Shown here piece after piece: positions 43,444-52,618 of a DNA stretch of 64,000 bases. Each line of letters opens with the position of its first letter. The stretch's first letter is position 1. A program made the position numbers and the translations under genes. The notes beneath the pieces are model-generated. The model saw nothing but the letters and a program-made list of their open reading frames with translations, was not told the origin of the DNA and searched no databases. The DNA is from Actinopolymorpha pittospori (GTDB taxonomy: Bacteria; Actinomycetota; Actinomycetes; Propionibacteriales; Actinopolymorphaceae): contig NZ_JADBEM010000001.1 of NCBI RefSeq assembly GCF_014873875.1, positions 8,928,001-8,992,000 of the forward strand. Reading direction: 5' to 3'.

Positions 43444-44490
43444 TCAGGCGGCGGTCCTTGGTCCGGTCGAGTTCCGACGTACGAGGTGGACCCCGATCCG
43501 GGTGTCGCGCACGCCCATGCGGGGCAGGCGGAGCCGCTCGACGAGGTTCCAGACGGCCTGCATGCCCAGGAGTTCCTTGTCGACGGCGATGGTCGTGAGT
43601 CCCGGCACGCTGTGCGCCGCCATCGCGATGTCGTCGTACCCGATCACGGAGAAGTCACGGGGTACGGCGACACCGCGGTCACGCAGCAGGTCGATCGCGC
43701 CGAGCGCGGTGTTGTCGTTGCCGCAGAAGACCGCGGTGGGTGGCACCGGCAGGTCGAGCAGGGCGGCCATCGCCTCCCGGCCGCTCTCCGCCGTCAGGCG
43801 ACCGGCCCGGACGTACCGTGGATCCACGTTGAGGCCGGCTTCGGAAAGCGCATGCCGATACCCTTTCAACCTGGTCATCACGGAGTACGACGTGGCCGGG
43901 CCGGTGATGATCGCCGGCGGTGGGTCGCGGTGACCGAGGTCGATCAGATGCCGGGTGGCGAGGTAGCCGCCCTGATGGTCGTCGGCTCGCACACAGTCGA
44001 CCGGAAGTTCCTCGGCCCGGTGATCGATCACGACGCACGGCGTGCCGGCCGACAACAGCATCGCGATGTAGTCGGGATCGATGGGTCCGGCCAGCAACAG
44101 GCCCTGCGCCTGTCGGCGCTGGACGACCAGCGGTGTGTGGTTGGCGTTCAACTCCCGGTCGTGCAGTGTCTCGACGACGAGCGACAGGCCGAGTTCGGCG
44201 ATCGCGGACTGCGCACCGTAGAGAACAGGACCGTAGAAGGGATTCGCCGGACCCACGTAATGCTCCGCACGGGCCAGCAACCCGATCGTCGTAATTCCGT
44301 TGGCCAGCGCCTGGAACGGACGACGCCTGGGGTGATATCCGATTTCGGCGGCGGCGGCGAGGACCGCGTCCCGCGCCTGATCGGACACGGACGGATTGCT
44401 CGTGAAGACACCGGACGCGGTGCCGATCGAAACACCGGCGCGCACGGCCACCTCTCGAAGTGTCGCCCTCCGACGTGCCCCCATCCGCAT
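43444..44490 (-). CDS. LacI-family transcriptional regulator
   Basis: A 348-residue regulator with an N-terminal LacI helix-turn-helix (TLREVAVRAGVSIGTASGVF, then SVSDQARDAVLAAAAEIGYHP) and a periplasmic-binding-like sensor domain (IGLLARAEH, GLLLAGPIDPDY, TAVFCGNDNTALGAIDLL, FSVIGYDDIAMA). It is probably the local repressor of the transport operon it heads, responding to a sugar derived from the imported substrate. Palindromes matching LacI operators occur just upstream of its own start. Some residues of the hinge helix (RRRPFQALANG) differ from the usual xxAxxLxxxR. Confidence 0.93.
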   Translation of the reverse strand: MRMGARRRATLREVAVRAGVSIGTASGVFTSNPSVSDQARDAVLAAAAEIGYHPRRRPFQALANGITTIGLLARAEHYVGPANPFYGPVLYGAQSAIAELGLSLVVETLHDRELNANHTPLVVQRRQAQGLLLAGPIDPDYIAMLLSAGTPCVVIDHRAEELPVDCVRADDHQGGYLATRHLIDLGHRDPPPAIITGPATSYSVMTRLKGYRHALSEAGLNVDPRYVRAGRLTAESGREAMAALLDLPVPPTAVFCGNDNTALGAIDLLRDRGVAVPRDFSVIGYDDIAMAAHSVPGLTTIAVDKELLGMQAVWNLVERLRLPRMGVRDTRIGVHLVRRNSTGPRTAA

Positions 44491-44506
44491 ACTCCCAGCG
44501 TTTCAA

Positions 44507-44516
44507 TGAACGTTCA
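44507..44516. promoter_or_regulatory. LacI-type operator O1
   Basis: A perfect ten-base palindrome TGAACGTTCA, 17 bases before the lacI start codon and 18 bases after the -10 of the predicted lacI promoter, placing it over the early transcribed region. LacI-family operators are short palindromes centred on CG, as here. Confidence 0.7.
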
Positions 44517-44534
44517 GGGACCTTGCTTGCGTGG

Positions 44535-44563
44535 AGATTACGTGTGGGCTTCCACGGCTTCAA
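44535..44563 (-). promoter_or_regulatory. Predicted promoter of lacI and the transport operon
   Basis: On the minus strand, -35 TTGAAG (44558-44563), a 17-base spacer and -10 TAATCT (44535-44540), both close to the vegetative consensus. Operator O1 lies just downstream. Confidence 0.7.
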
Positions 44564-44631
44564 AGCGCCTGTCCCATCGTGGACAGCAAAGGCCGAAAAG
44601 GGGCCAACCACCGTTTCGAAAATGAACAAAG

Positions 44632-44647
44632 CGCTGAATGTTCAGCG
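44632..44647. promoter_or_regulatory. LacI-type operator O2
   Basis: CGCTGAA-TG-TTCAGCG: seven-base arms are perfect, with a two-base centre. Its core TGAATGTTCA differs from O1 by one base. It lies 128 bases from O1, near twelve helical turns, toward the divergent lactonase gene. This suggests looping and joint control of both directions. Confidence 0.6.
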
Positions 44648-44796
44648 GCGTTCAGGTCAGCGGAGGGGATGGTCGACCGCCCGGTCGGCCCGCACAATGG
44701 GGCGATGCGGACATGTTTCGGGCGCCTCGCCCCTCGACCTGGACCACCGCACCCTTTCCGGCCGACCTCCGCGCACGCCGTCGACGGCGAGCCGAC

Positions 44797-45741
44797 ATGA
44801 GCGCCTACACAGGGCCCGTGATCGACGCTCACCACCACCTCTGGGACCTCTCCCTGCGCGGACAGCCCTGGCTGGTGGACGAACCGATGATCCCCTTCCG
44901 GTACGGCGACTACTCCGCCATCCGCCGCGACTACCTGCCCGCCGACTTTCGTTCCGACACCGCGACGGCACCCGGCCTCCGCGTGATCGGCAGCGTCTTC
45001 GTCGAGACCGAGTGGCGGCGCGAGGACTCCCTCGGGGAGATGGCCTGGATCCACGAGGTCGCCGAGCGAACCGGAGTCCCCAGTGTGGTGACCGGACACG
45101 CCGTGCTGGACTCCCCCGGGATCGCCGAGCACCTGGCGGCGATCGCCGCGTTCCCGCTCGCGCGCGGCATCCGGCACAAGCCCGGCGGGGCGGCGGTCCC
45201 GGAGCGGGCCGCGGCCGAGCCGACCCTGCTGAGCGACGCGCGCTGGCGGGAGGGCTTCGCCCGGTTGGCTCCGCTCGGGCTCCACCTCGAACTCCAGGTG
45301 CCGTGGTGGCACCTGCACGAGGCGGCCGACCTCGCGGGCGCCTTCGAGGCGACCCGGATCATCGTCAACCACACCGGGCTCCCCGCCGACCGTTCGCCGG
45401 AGGGCCTGGCCGGGTGGCGCCGAGCGCTTCGGGTGGTCGCCGAACGCCCGAACGTCCACCTCAAGGTCTCCGGGATCGACTTACCCGGCGTGCCGTGGAC
45501 CGCCGACCTCCAGCGCGAGGTCGTCCTCGACGCGCTCGACATCTTCGGCACCGCCCGCTGCATGGTGGCGAGCAACTTCCCGGTCGACTCCCTGTGGGCG
45601 ACCTACGCCGGGATCTTCGCGGGCTTGCGGGAGATCACCGCCGACCTGTCGGCGGATGAGCAGCGGGCGTTCTTCTTCGACAACGCGCGGGCGTTCTACC
45701 GCATCGACGAGGACCGACTGTGGGACCGGCCGCCGGACTAG
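44797..45741 (+). CDS. Amidohydrolase-family lactonase (COG3618 type)
   Basis: A 314-residue TIM-barrel metal hydrolase. It begins PVIDAHHHLWDLS, carrying the HxH metal motif of the amidohydrolase 2 family. Further elements are FVETEWRREDSLGEM, RGIRHKPGG, IIVNHTGLPADR and MVASNFPVDSLW near the end. COG3618 enzymes open sugar-acid lactones such as fucono- or rhamnono-lactone, or pyrone dicarboxylate. It is divergent from the LacI/transporter operon and shares its regulatory region, so it probably processes the imported compound. The ATG at 44797 is chosen as the start nearest the fold. Confidence 0.87.
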   Translation: MSAYTGPVIDAHHHLWDLSLRGQPWLVDEPMIPFRYGDYSAIRRDYLPADFRSDTATAPGLRVIGSVFVETEWRREDSLGEMAWIHEVAERTGVPSVVTGHAVLDSPGIAEHLAAIAAFPLARGIRHKPGGAAVPERAAAEPTLLSDARWREGFARLAPLGLHLELQVPWWHLHEAADLAGAFEATRIIVNHTGLPADRSPEGLAGWRRALRVVAERPNVHLKVSGIDLPGVPWTADLQREVVLDALDIFGTARCMVASNFPVDSLWATYAGIFAGLREITADLSADEQRAFFFDNARAFYRIDEDRLWDRPPD

Positions 45742-45759
45742 AGGCGGGAGAGCCGTCGC

Positions 45760-48700
45760 TCATGCCGGCGGCTCCTGCGGCCCGGGGCCGTCCGGCCCGT
45801 CGGACTCCTCGGGCACCGCGGTGATGAGCGCTTCCAGCCCTTCGGCGTCGAGTAGGTCGACGGGCCGGATCGTGACGTTCTGGCGGACGTAGTGGAACGC
45901 CGCGTGAACACGGTCGAGCGGCAGCCCGGACAGTCGGGCCCAGGCAAGCCGGTAGGCCGCCAACTGCACCGCGCGGGTGGCCTCCTCCTCCGGATCGCGC
46001 GGGGGCCGTCCGGTCTTCCAGTCGACCACCTCGATCGCACTCACCCGGGTCCCGCCGACGATACCCATCGGCGGCTCGGACGGATCACCCGTCGACGCGA
46101 CGCCCGGCTCCCCGCCGGGTGAAGCGGGGAAGACGGCATCCGCCCGGCCGCGGACGACGACCCCGGCGACGAGCAGTTCGAAGGACACCTCGACCTCGAC
46201 CGGTTGGCGATCGGCCCACTCCGACGCGAGGAACGCCTCCTGTAGGGCGGCCAGGTCGTCGTCGGGGGCGGCCTGCGCGTCGGCCGAACCGGGCAGCTCG
46301 TCGATGTCGAGCAGCTGCGGCCGGCCGTACCTCGACTCCAGCCACGCGTGGAACGCCGTACCCCGGCGCGCGAGCGGGTTGGGCGGACGGGGCACCGGCC
46401 GTCGGATCGCCCGGGCGAGCGCGTCGGGCTCCCGGCGGAGTTGGACGAGCTGGCTCACCGAGAGCCGGTCGGGAAGGGCGACGACCACGTCGTGCCGGCT
46501 GGTACGCCGGGCCCGCTCGGCGAGCAGCAGGTCGACGTCGCGTTGCCAGTAGGCCGCGGCCTCCAGGACCGCAGGTGCGGGCGATTGTTCTGCCGCCAGG
46601 GCGGCCTTGGCGTACTCGACCAGCGCCGCTCCGGCCTCCAGCTCCGTGCGACGCTCCGGCGTCAGCGGGTCGTAGGGCCAGGCGTGGCGGGGAGGTTCGG
46701 CGGTGAGCGGGTTGCCACCGGCGACGTCGACCTCGCCGTGCCAGATACCGACCCGTCCGGCACCGCCGCGGCAGGCGTCAGCGATCTCGAGGAGATACTC
46801 GCCCGGCTCACGCGGGCGCTGCGTCTCGTCCCAGCGGTATCCCGAGCAGACCAAAAGCTGCCGCGCCCTGGTGGTCGCGACGTAGGCGAGCCGGCGCTCC
46901 TCGATCCGCGCCCGGTCGCCGCACTCCTCGACGAACCGGTCGAACGCCTCCTTCACCTCCTTCTGGTCGGCCGCGCCGGCGAAGTCGAGCACGGGCAGCG
47001 CCTCGCGGTCACCTCGCAGCGGGAACGGCAGCGCGCCCAGGTCGGTCAGCCAGGCCCGGTCCTTCTGCCCGGCCGCCGGGAAGATGTTCTCGACCAGTCC
47101 GGGTACGAACACGACGTCCCACTCCAGGCCCTTCGCGCCGTGCACGGTGAGCACCTGCACGCGTTCTTCGGCGACCTCCACCTGGCCGGGTTCGAGACCG
47201 CGCTCCTCGGCGTCGGCGGCGTCGAGATAGGACAGGAACGCCGACAGCGAGACGCCTTCGCCGCTCTCGGCGAAGGCGACCGCGACGTCGAGGAACGCGT
47301 CGATGTCCGCCCGGCTCACGGCGATGTCACCGGTGCGGGCGGCGATCTCGACGTCCAGCCCGAGGGTGCGAACGACGTCGGCGACCAGGTCGACCAGGGG
47401 TTGCGCGGCGCGCCGCCGCAACGCGCGCAACTCCTGCGCCACCAGCGTGAGCCGGCGACGGCCCTCCGCGGAGAAGAAGTCCGCGACCGGTGCGGCCTCC
47501 ACCGCGTCCAGGGCGTCGATGATGCTCGCGTCGTCGACCTCGTCGGGTTCGGGTTCTCCGCCCTCCGGGTCACCCGGATGCCGCTCGGCGGGCGCGGTTA
47601 CGTCGGGTGCGGCCGGTGCCCGCCCGGCGTCGTTCCGTTCGTCCGGCCCTGACCCGCCGTCGGGCCGCGGGGCACGAGTGGCCGCGAGACGTCGCGCCCA
47701 CCGACCCAGCGCGTCCAGGTCGCGCGGCCCGATCCGCCAGCGCGCACCGGTCAGCAACCGCATCAGGGCGTCGCCGCGTCCGGGGTCGGCGAGCACCCGC
47801 AGGGTGGCCACCACATCGGAGACCGCCGGTGTCGCGAGCAACCCACCGACGCCCACCACCTCCACCGGAAGCCCGGCGGTGCGCAGGCTGTGCGCGAGCC
47901 GGTCGATCTGGCTGCGGCGACGGACGAGGACCGCGACCGTCCGGCCCGGCTTGCCCCGGGCGCGGTTCGCCGCGTCGGCGTCCCAGACGGCACGGGCCCG
48001 GGCCGCGACGTCGGCCGCCTCGTCCTCCACGGTGTGGTGCAGCGCCACGACCACCTTCCCGCGTGCGTTGGAGGGGTGCGCGGCAAGCTCGCGCACGTCA
48101 AGACCACCTTGACGAAGGGGTGCGGCGAGGACGTTGGCGACCTCGAGGATGGACGCGCCGTTGCGGAAGCTCATGGTGAGCGAGCGGGTGGGAGCGAGCT
48201 TTCCCGACGCGGTGCGGAAGTGTGATCCGAACGCCGTCAAAGTCGCCGCGCTGGCCCCGCGCCAGCCGTAGATGGACTGGCACGGGTCACCGACCGCGGT
48301 CACCGGATGGCCGGTCCGCCCACCGAAGAGTCCTCGCAGCATCGCGAGCTGTGCGTGGCTCGTGTCCTGGTACTCGTCGAGCAGCACCACGGGATAGCGC
48401 TCCCGCTCCCGCTGGCCGACCTCCGGGAAGCGTTCGGCCAACTCCGCCGCGAGCGCGGCCTGGTCGGCGAAGTCGACCGCCTCCCGGCGCCGCTTCTCCG
48501 CCGCGAACGCGCGCACCAACGGCAGCAGTTGGAGCCTGGCCTGCTGGCGGGCCAGTGCCTCCCGTACGTCGCTGTACATCGGCTTCTTCGTCCGAGCGAC
48601 CGGTGGCTTGGTGCTCACCTCGGCCACCAGCCTCGCGGTGTGGTCGGCCACCTGCTCCGCCGACACGAGGTGGCCGCTCATCTCCCCGTGCAGTGCCAGG

Positions 48701-49260
48701 ATGGCGTTGACCACCGTCGAGAACGCCGACTCGACCGCGTCCATCGGCCCGTCGTAGGTCTCCGCGACCCGGGTGGCGTACTGCCAGGCCGTCGCGGGCG
48801 TCACCAGCCGGGCGCCAGGCTCCCGGCCGAGGCGCAACGCGTGCTCGGAGACGATCCGCTGCGCGTAGGCGTCGTAGGTCGCCACGCTCACCTCCCCCGG
48901 TGGCGCGTCGCCATCGGACTCCAGGCTCACGTGACCGCGGGCGCGCAACTGGCTGAGACGGTGCCGGATGCGGGCCGAGAGCTCCCGCGCCGCCTTGCGG
49001 GTGAAGGTCAGGCCGAGCACCTGCTCGGGCGCGACCATGCCGTTGGCGACCAGCCAGACGACGCGGGCCGCCATCGTCTCGGTCTTGCCCGAGCCCGCGC
49101 CGGCGACGATCACGCCGGGTTCGAGCGGCGCCTCGATCACCTCGGCCTGTTCGTCGGTGGGCGGATGCAGTCGGAGCAGCCGGGCGAGCTCGACCGCGGT
49201 GTAGCGGACACCGTCCGCGCGGACGAGCGGCAGTGCCAGCTGGGTGCTCGGGTCGATCAT
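45760..49260 (-). CDS. adnB: ATP-dependent helicase-nuclease subunit AdnB
   Basis: About 1166 residues: a UvrD-like motor (Walker A AGAGSGKTETM, LLDEYQDTSHAQ, VGDPCQSIYGWRGAS, LTVHGAKGLEWDVVFVPG, RRLAYVATTRARQLL) fused to a C-terminal RecB-type nuclease (RRGTAFHAWLE, then VVDWKTGRPP). This matches AdnB (Rv3201c type). With AdnA it resects double-strand ends during recombination in mycobacteria. A disordered acidic insert interrupts the helicase near residue 560. The ATG overlaps the adnA stop as ATGA, so the two subunits are made together. It converges on the lactonase gene. Confidence 0.93.
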   Translation of the reverse strand: MIDPSTQLALPLVRADGVRYTAVELARLLRLHPPTDEQAEVIEAPLEPGVIVAGAGSGKTETMAARVVWLVANGMVAPEQVLGLTFTRKAARELSARIRHRLSQLRARGHVSLESDGDAPPGEVSVATYDAYAQRIVSEHALRLGREPGARLVTPATAWQYATRVAETYDGPMDAVESAFSTVVNAILALHGEMSGHLVSAEQVADHTARLVAEVSTKPPVARTKKPMYSDVREALARQQARLQLLPLVRAFAAEKRRREAVDFADQAALAAELAERFPEVGQRERERYPVVLLDEYQDTSHAQLAMLRGLFGGRTGHPVTAVGDPCQSIYGWRGASAATLTAFGSHFRTASGKLAPTRSLTMSFRNGASILEVANVLAAPLRQGGLDVRELAAHPSNARGKVVVALHHTVEDEAADVAARARAVWDADAANRARGKPGRTVAVLVRRRSQIDRLAHSLRTAGLPVEVVGVGGLLATPAVSDVVATLRVLADPGRGDALMRLLTGARWRIGPRDLDALGRWARRLAATRAPRPDGGSGPDERNDAGRAPAAPDVTAPAERHPGDPEGGEPEPDEVDDASIIDALDAVEAAPVADFFSAEGRRRLTLVAQELRALRRRAAQPLVDLVADVVRTLGLDVEIAARTGDIAVSRADIDAFLDVAVAFAESGEGVSLSAFLSYLDAADAEERGLEPGQVEVAEERVQVLTVHGAKGLEWDVVFVPGLVENIFPAAGQKDRAWLTDLGALPFPLRGDREALPVLDFAGAADQKEVKEAFDRFVEECGDRARIEERRLAYVATTRARQLLVCSGYRWDETQRPREPGEYLLEIADACRGGAGRVGIWHGEVDVAGGNPLTAEPPRHAWPYDPLTPERRTELEAGAALVEYAKAALAAEQSPAPAVLEAAAYWQRDVDLLLAERARRTSRHDVVVALPDRLSVSQLVQLRREPDALARAIRRPVPRPPNPLARRGTAFHAWLESRYGRPQLLDIDELPGSADAQAAPDDDLAALQEAFLASEWADRQPVEVEVSFELLVAGVVVRGRADAVFPASPGGEPGVASTGDPSEPPMGIVGGTRVSAIEVVDWKTGRPPRDPEEEATRAVQLAAYRLAWARLSGLPLDRVHAAFHYVRQNVTIRPVDLLDAEGLEALITAVPEESDGPDGPGPQEPPA

Positions 49261-52200
49261 GGCGTCACCTGGCCACCTTCGCTGTGGATCGGGCAGGACC
49301 GGCGTACGACACAGACACCGCACCAGCGGTTCTCGGTCGCGTCGAACGTCGACGCGGCCATGCCCTCCGCCGTCTCGCCGACCAGTCGCTCGGCCCAGGC
49401 GGGGTCGTCGCTGGCCGACAGGGGCGGCTGGGCCTGCTCGGACACCTTCGTGCCGCTGCCGAGCTGGACGAGAACGGCGCCGCCGGAGCGGGCTTCCTCA
49501 TCGGGCTTGGACTCCTCGGCTCCCGCCTCGTTCCCAGCCGCGTCGTTCCCGGCATCCGCCCTGGCCGCGGCCGCCGCGAAGCCGTCCCGCTCCACCGCCA
49601 GCTGGTAGGCACCGAGCTGTGGGTGTTCGGGCAGGTCGGCGGCGGGTGGCTTGCTCTTCCCCGTCTTGAGGTCGACCACGACCAGCCGACCTTCGGTGTC
49701 GCGCTCGAGTCGGTCGACCCGCCCGGTCAACAACGCGCGGCCGATCTCGACCTCGAACGCCTCCTCGGCCGCGACCAGGTCGCGTGGGTTGCCCCGGAGC
49801 CAGCCCGAGAGGCGTTCCACCAGGACACGTGCCTGTTCGTGCTGGCGCGCGGCGTACCACCCCGTGCCGGTGTCCAGGCGGGCCCAGCGCTGCTCGAACG
49901 CGGGCATCATGTCCTCGGCGTCCACCGCGCCCACGGCCGCGTCGAACGCGAGGCCGTGGACGAGGGTGCCGACGCCCTGACTCAGCGCGTCGCCCGCGGT
50001 GCCGCCGCAACTCTCCAGCAGCCAGCGCAACGCGCACCGGGCAAAGGCCTCCACCTTGCTCGGCGAGACCCGCACCCGTTCGTCCGCTCCGCGCAGCGGC
50101 TGGTCGTCGGTGAGCAGCGGGACGGCGTACCACTCCGAGGGATCGGCCCCCCGGATGCCGGCCGCGGCCAGCCGGGCCAGCTGGTGCGCGGCGGCCAGCC
50201 GGCGCGGGTCGTCGGGAACCGTCGCCGGCGCGCAGACCACCGACCGCAGCTCCGCCACCACCGCCGCCAGCTCGAGACCGCGCGGCACCCGGGTGAGCGG
50301 GCGTTCCTCACCCGGACCGGCCCAGGGCGCCAGCTCGTCGACGAAACGGGACGGGTGCGCCTCCTCGCTGGAGACGGCCGTGACGAGGAGGCGGCGGCGG
50401 GCCCTGGTGACGGCGACGTAGAAGAGCCGACGCTCCTCCGCGAGCAGGTGGCTGACCGTCGCCACCGGAGCCGGATCGCGTCCGGCGACCAGGTCGACCA
50501 CCGACTCCGAGCCGAGCAGCGAACCGCGCAACCGCAGGTCGGGCCACACGCCTTCCTGGACGCCGACGACCGCCACGACGTCCCACTCCAGGCCCTTTGA
50601 CGCGTGTGCGGTGAGGACCGCGACGGTCTCGCCCTCCGGCGCCCGGGGCGCGAGGGTGTCGGCCGGGATCTCCTGACCGAGCAGGTGGTCGAGGAACACC
50701 TCCGGCCCCGCCGCGGGCAAGCGGTCGACGAAGCGGGCGACGGCGTCGAAGAGCGCCGTCACGGCGTCCAGGTCGCGGTCGGCGGCCGGCGCTCCCGCCC
50801 CACCGGAGGCGGCCCGGCGGGCCCAGCGCTCGGAGACCCGGCTGGCCTGCCAGACCGCCCACAGCACGGTCTCGGCGGTGGCGCCGGTCGCCTCCACCGC
50901 CTCCCGGGCGGTCGCGAGGAGGTGCGCGATCCGCTGCGCCGGCGCGGTCGCCACCGGGTCGAGTGCCACCAGGGCGTTCGGGTCGTCCAGCGCCTCCACC
51001 AGCAGGGCCGAGGACGACCGGCCGCCCCCGGTGGCGAGCTCGTGCCGCCGTAACTCCTGCCGCAGCCGCCGGAGCGCGAGCGCGTCGGCGCCGCCGTAGG
51101 GGCTCGCGAGCAGGTCGAGCACGGTGGCCGGGTCGAGCTCGGCCCGGACGGTGGCGAGTTCGAGCAGCGTGAGGAGCGGGCGGACGGCGGGTTGGTCGAC
51201 CAGCGGCATCTCCTCCAGCCGCACCGTGGCGGGTACGCCGGCGACGGCGAGCGCGCGCCGGAGCAGCGGGATGGAGGACGCCGCCCGGACCAGCACGGCC
51301 ATCCGCGACCACGCGACCCCGTCGACCAGGTGCGCCTCCCGCAGCCGCTGGGCGACGAACGCCGCCTCCTGGTTGTGGGAGTGCAGGAGATGGGCCTCCA
51401 TCTCACCGGGCGGCGCGTCGGGTTCGGGAACGAGGCGGCGGTGGGCGGGTGGGCCACCGAGGCGCATGGTGACCCGCCGCGATGCGGCCAGCAGGGTCGC
51501 GCCGGCCCGGCGGCTCCTGGTCAGGGCGACGGTCTCGGCCTCGTCACCGTCGGCGCGGCGGAAGCGTTCGGTGAACCGGCGGATTCCCTCGCTCTCCGCA
51601 CCTCGGAACGCGTAGATGGACTGGTCGGGATCACCGACGACGACCAGCTCGCGCCCGTCGCCGGCGAGGAGCCGCAACAGCTCCTCCTGAGCCGGGTCGG
51701 TGTCCTGGTATTCGTCGACGAACACCACCGCGCGGGCCGCCCGCTCCCGGTCGAGCAGCTCGGGGTCGGAGCGCAGCAGGTCGACCGCCGCGCGGACGAG
51801 CTCGGCCGGGTCGTAGGCGGGCGCCTCGGGGCGCAACGCCGTGATCGCGGCGTACTGTCGGGCGAACCGCGCCGCGGCCGACCAGTCGTCGCGTTTCTCG
51901 CGGCGTCCCAACGCACCCAGCGCCTTGGAGTCAAGTCCGCGCTCGGCGGCCCGCAGCAACAGGTCACGCAACTCCTGGGCGAAGCCGCGGGTGAGCAGTG
52001 CCGGTCGCAGCCGTCCCGGCCACCCCTTCGCCTCGAACTCCTCGACGTCACCGCGCAGCAGGTCGCGGATCACCAGGTCCTGCTCGGGTCCGGACAGCAG
52101 GCGGGGCATCGGCAGGTCGTGCAGGATCGCGTCGCCGCGTAGCAGGCCGAACGCGTAGGAGTGGAAGGTGCGCGCGAGGGGCTCACGGATCGTACGGTCG

Positions 52201-52556
52201 AGCCGGGCCGCGATCCGGTCACGCAGCTCGGCCGCGGCGCGTCGCCCGAACGTGAGCAGGAGGACCTGCTCGGGGGCGAGCCCGTCGCGTTCGATCCGGT
52301 CGACCGCCGACTCGACCAGGGTGGTCGTCTTGCCGGTGCCCGGACCGGCCAGCACGAGCAGCGGGCCGCCGCGGTGGGCCACCACCCGCCGCTGTGCCTC
52401 GTCGAGGTCCGGCCCGACCACATGCGTGGTCGGGCTGGTCCGTGGCCGCCGGACCAGGCGGTAGGCCGGGCCGGTGTAGGACGAGGCGGAAGAAACGGGC
52501 ACGACCAGCATTCCACCAGATCCTGCCGACAAAGCAGGTTCCGAGGTCTTCGGCAT
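49257..52556 (-). CDS. adnA: ATP-dependent helicase-nuclease subunit AdnA
   Basis: A 1099-residue partner of AdnB (Rv3202c type). The motor motifs are AGPGTGKTTTLVE, TFGRRAAAELRDRI, FVDEYQDTDPAQE, VGDPDQSIYAFRGAE, LTAHASKGLEWDVVAVVG and RRLFYVAVTRARRRL. The C-terminal nuclease domain has VVDLKTGK and a probable iron-sulfur staple formed by the Cys in FARCALRW plus CGVCVVRRSC (CxxCx5C) near the end. A 60-residue disordered insert lies in the nuclease domain. The start at 52556 lacks a good ribosome site; Met16 is an alternative. Confidence 0.93.
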   Translation of the reverse strand: MPKTSEPALSAGSGGMLVVPVSSASSYTGPAYRLVRRPRTSPTTHVVGPDLDEAQRRVVAHRGGPLLVLAGPGTGKTTTLVESAVDRIERDGLAPEQVLLLTFGRRAAAELRDRIAARLDRTIREPLARTFHSYAFGLLRGDAILHDLPMPRLLSGPEQDLVIRDLLRGDVEEFEAKGWPGRLRPALLTRGFAQELRDLLLRAAERGLDSKALGALGRREKRDDWSAAARFARQYAAITALRPEAPAYDPAELVRAAVDLLRSDPELLDRERAARAVVFVDEYQDTDPAQEELLRLLAGDGRELVVVGDPDQSIYAFRGAESEGIRRFTERFRRADGDEAETVALTRSRRAGATLLAASRRVTMRLGGPPAHRRLVPEPDAPPGEMEAHLLHSHNQEAAFVAQRLREAHLVDGVAWSRMAVLVRAASSIPLLRRALAVAGVPATVRLEEMPLVDQPAVRPLLTLLELATVRAELDPATVLDLLASPYGGADALALRRLRQELRRHELATGGGRSSSALLVEALDDPNALVALDPVATAPAQRIAHLLATAREAVEATGATAETVLWAVWQASRVSERWARRAASGGAGAPAADRDLDAVTALFDAVARFVDRLPAAGPEVFLDHLLGQEIPADTLAPRAPEGETVAVLTAHASKGLEWDVVAVVGVQEGVWPDLRLRGSLLGSESVVDLVAGRDPAPVATVSHLLAEERRLFYVAVTRARRRLLVTAVSSEEAHPSRFVDELAPWAGPGEERPLTRVPRGLELAAVVAELRSVVCAPATVPDDPRRLAAAHQLARLAAAGIRGADPSEWYAVPLLTDDQPLRGADERVRVSPSKVEAFARCALRWLLESCGGTAGDALSQGVGTLVHGLAFDAAVGAVDAEDMMPAFEQRWARLDTGTGWYAARQHEQARVLVERLSGWLRGNPRDLVAAEEAFEVEIGRALLTGRVDRLERDTEGRLVVVDLKTGKSKPPAADLPEHPQLGAYQLAVERDGFAAAAARADAGNDAAGNEAGAEESKPDEEARSGGAVLVQLGSGTKVSEQAQPPLSASDDPAWAERLVGETAEGMAASTFDATENRWCGVCVVRRSCPIHSEGGQVTP

Positions 52557-52618
52557 GTCGGATCAGGTCGACCGCTCCCCTGAGCATCCGTACGACCCTT
52601 CGTACGGCCCGGACCGGC

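Noticed and set aside
41506..44625. Open frame of over 1000 codons on the plus strand
   Set aside because: It lies antisense to the ATPase, PhyH and LacI genes, is His/Arg/Gly-rich with no domain, and arises from the GC skew of codon positions in the true genes.
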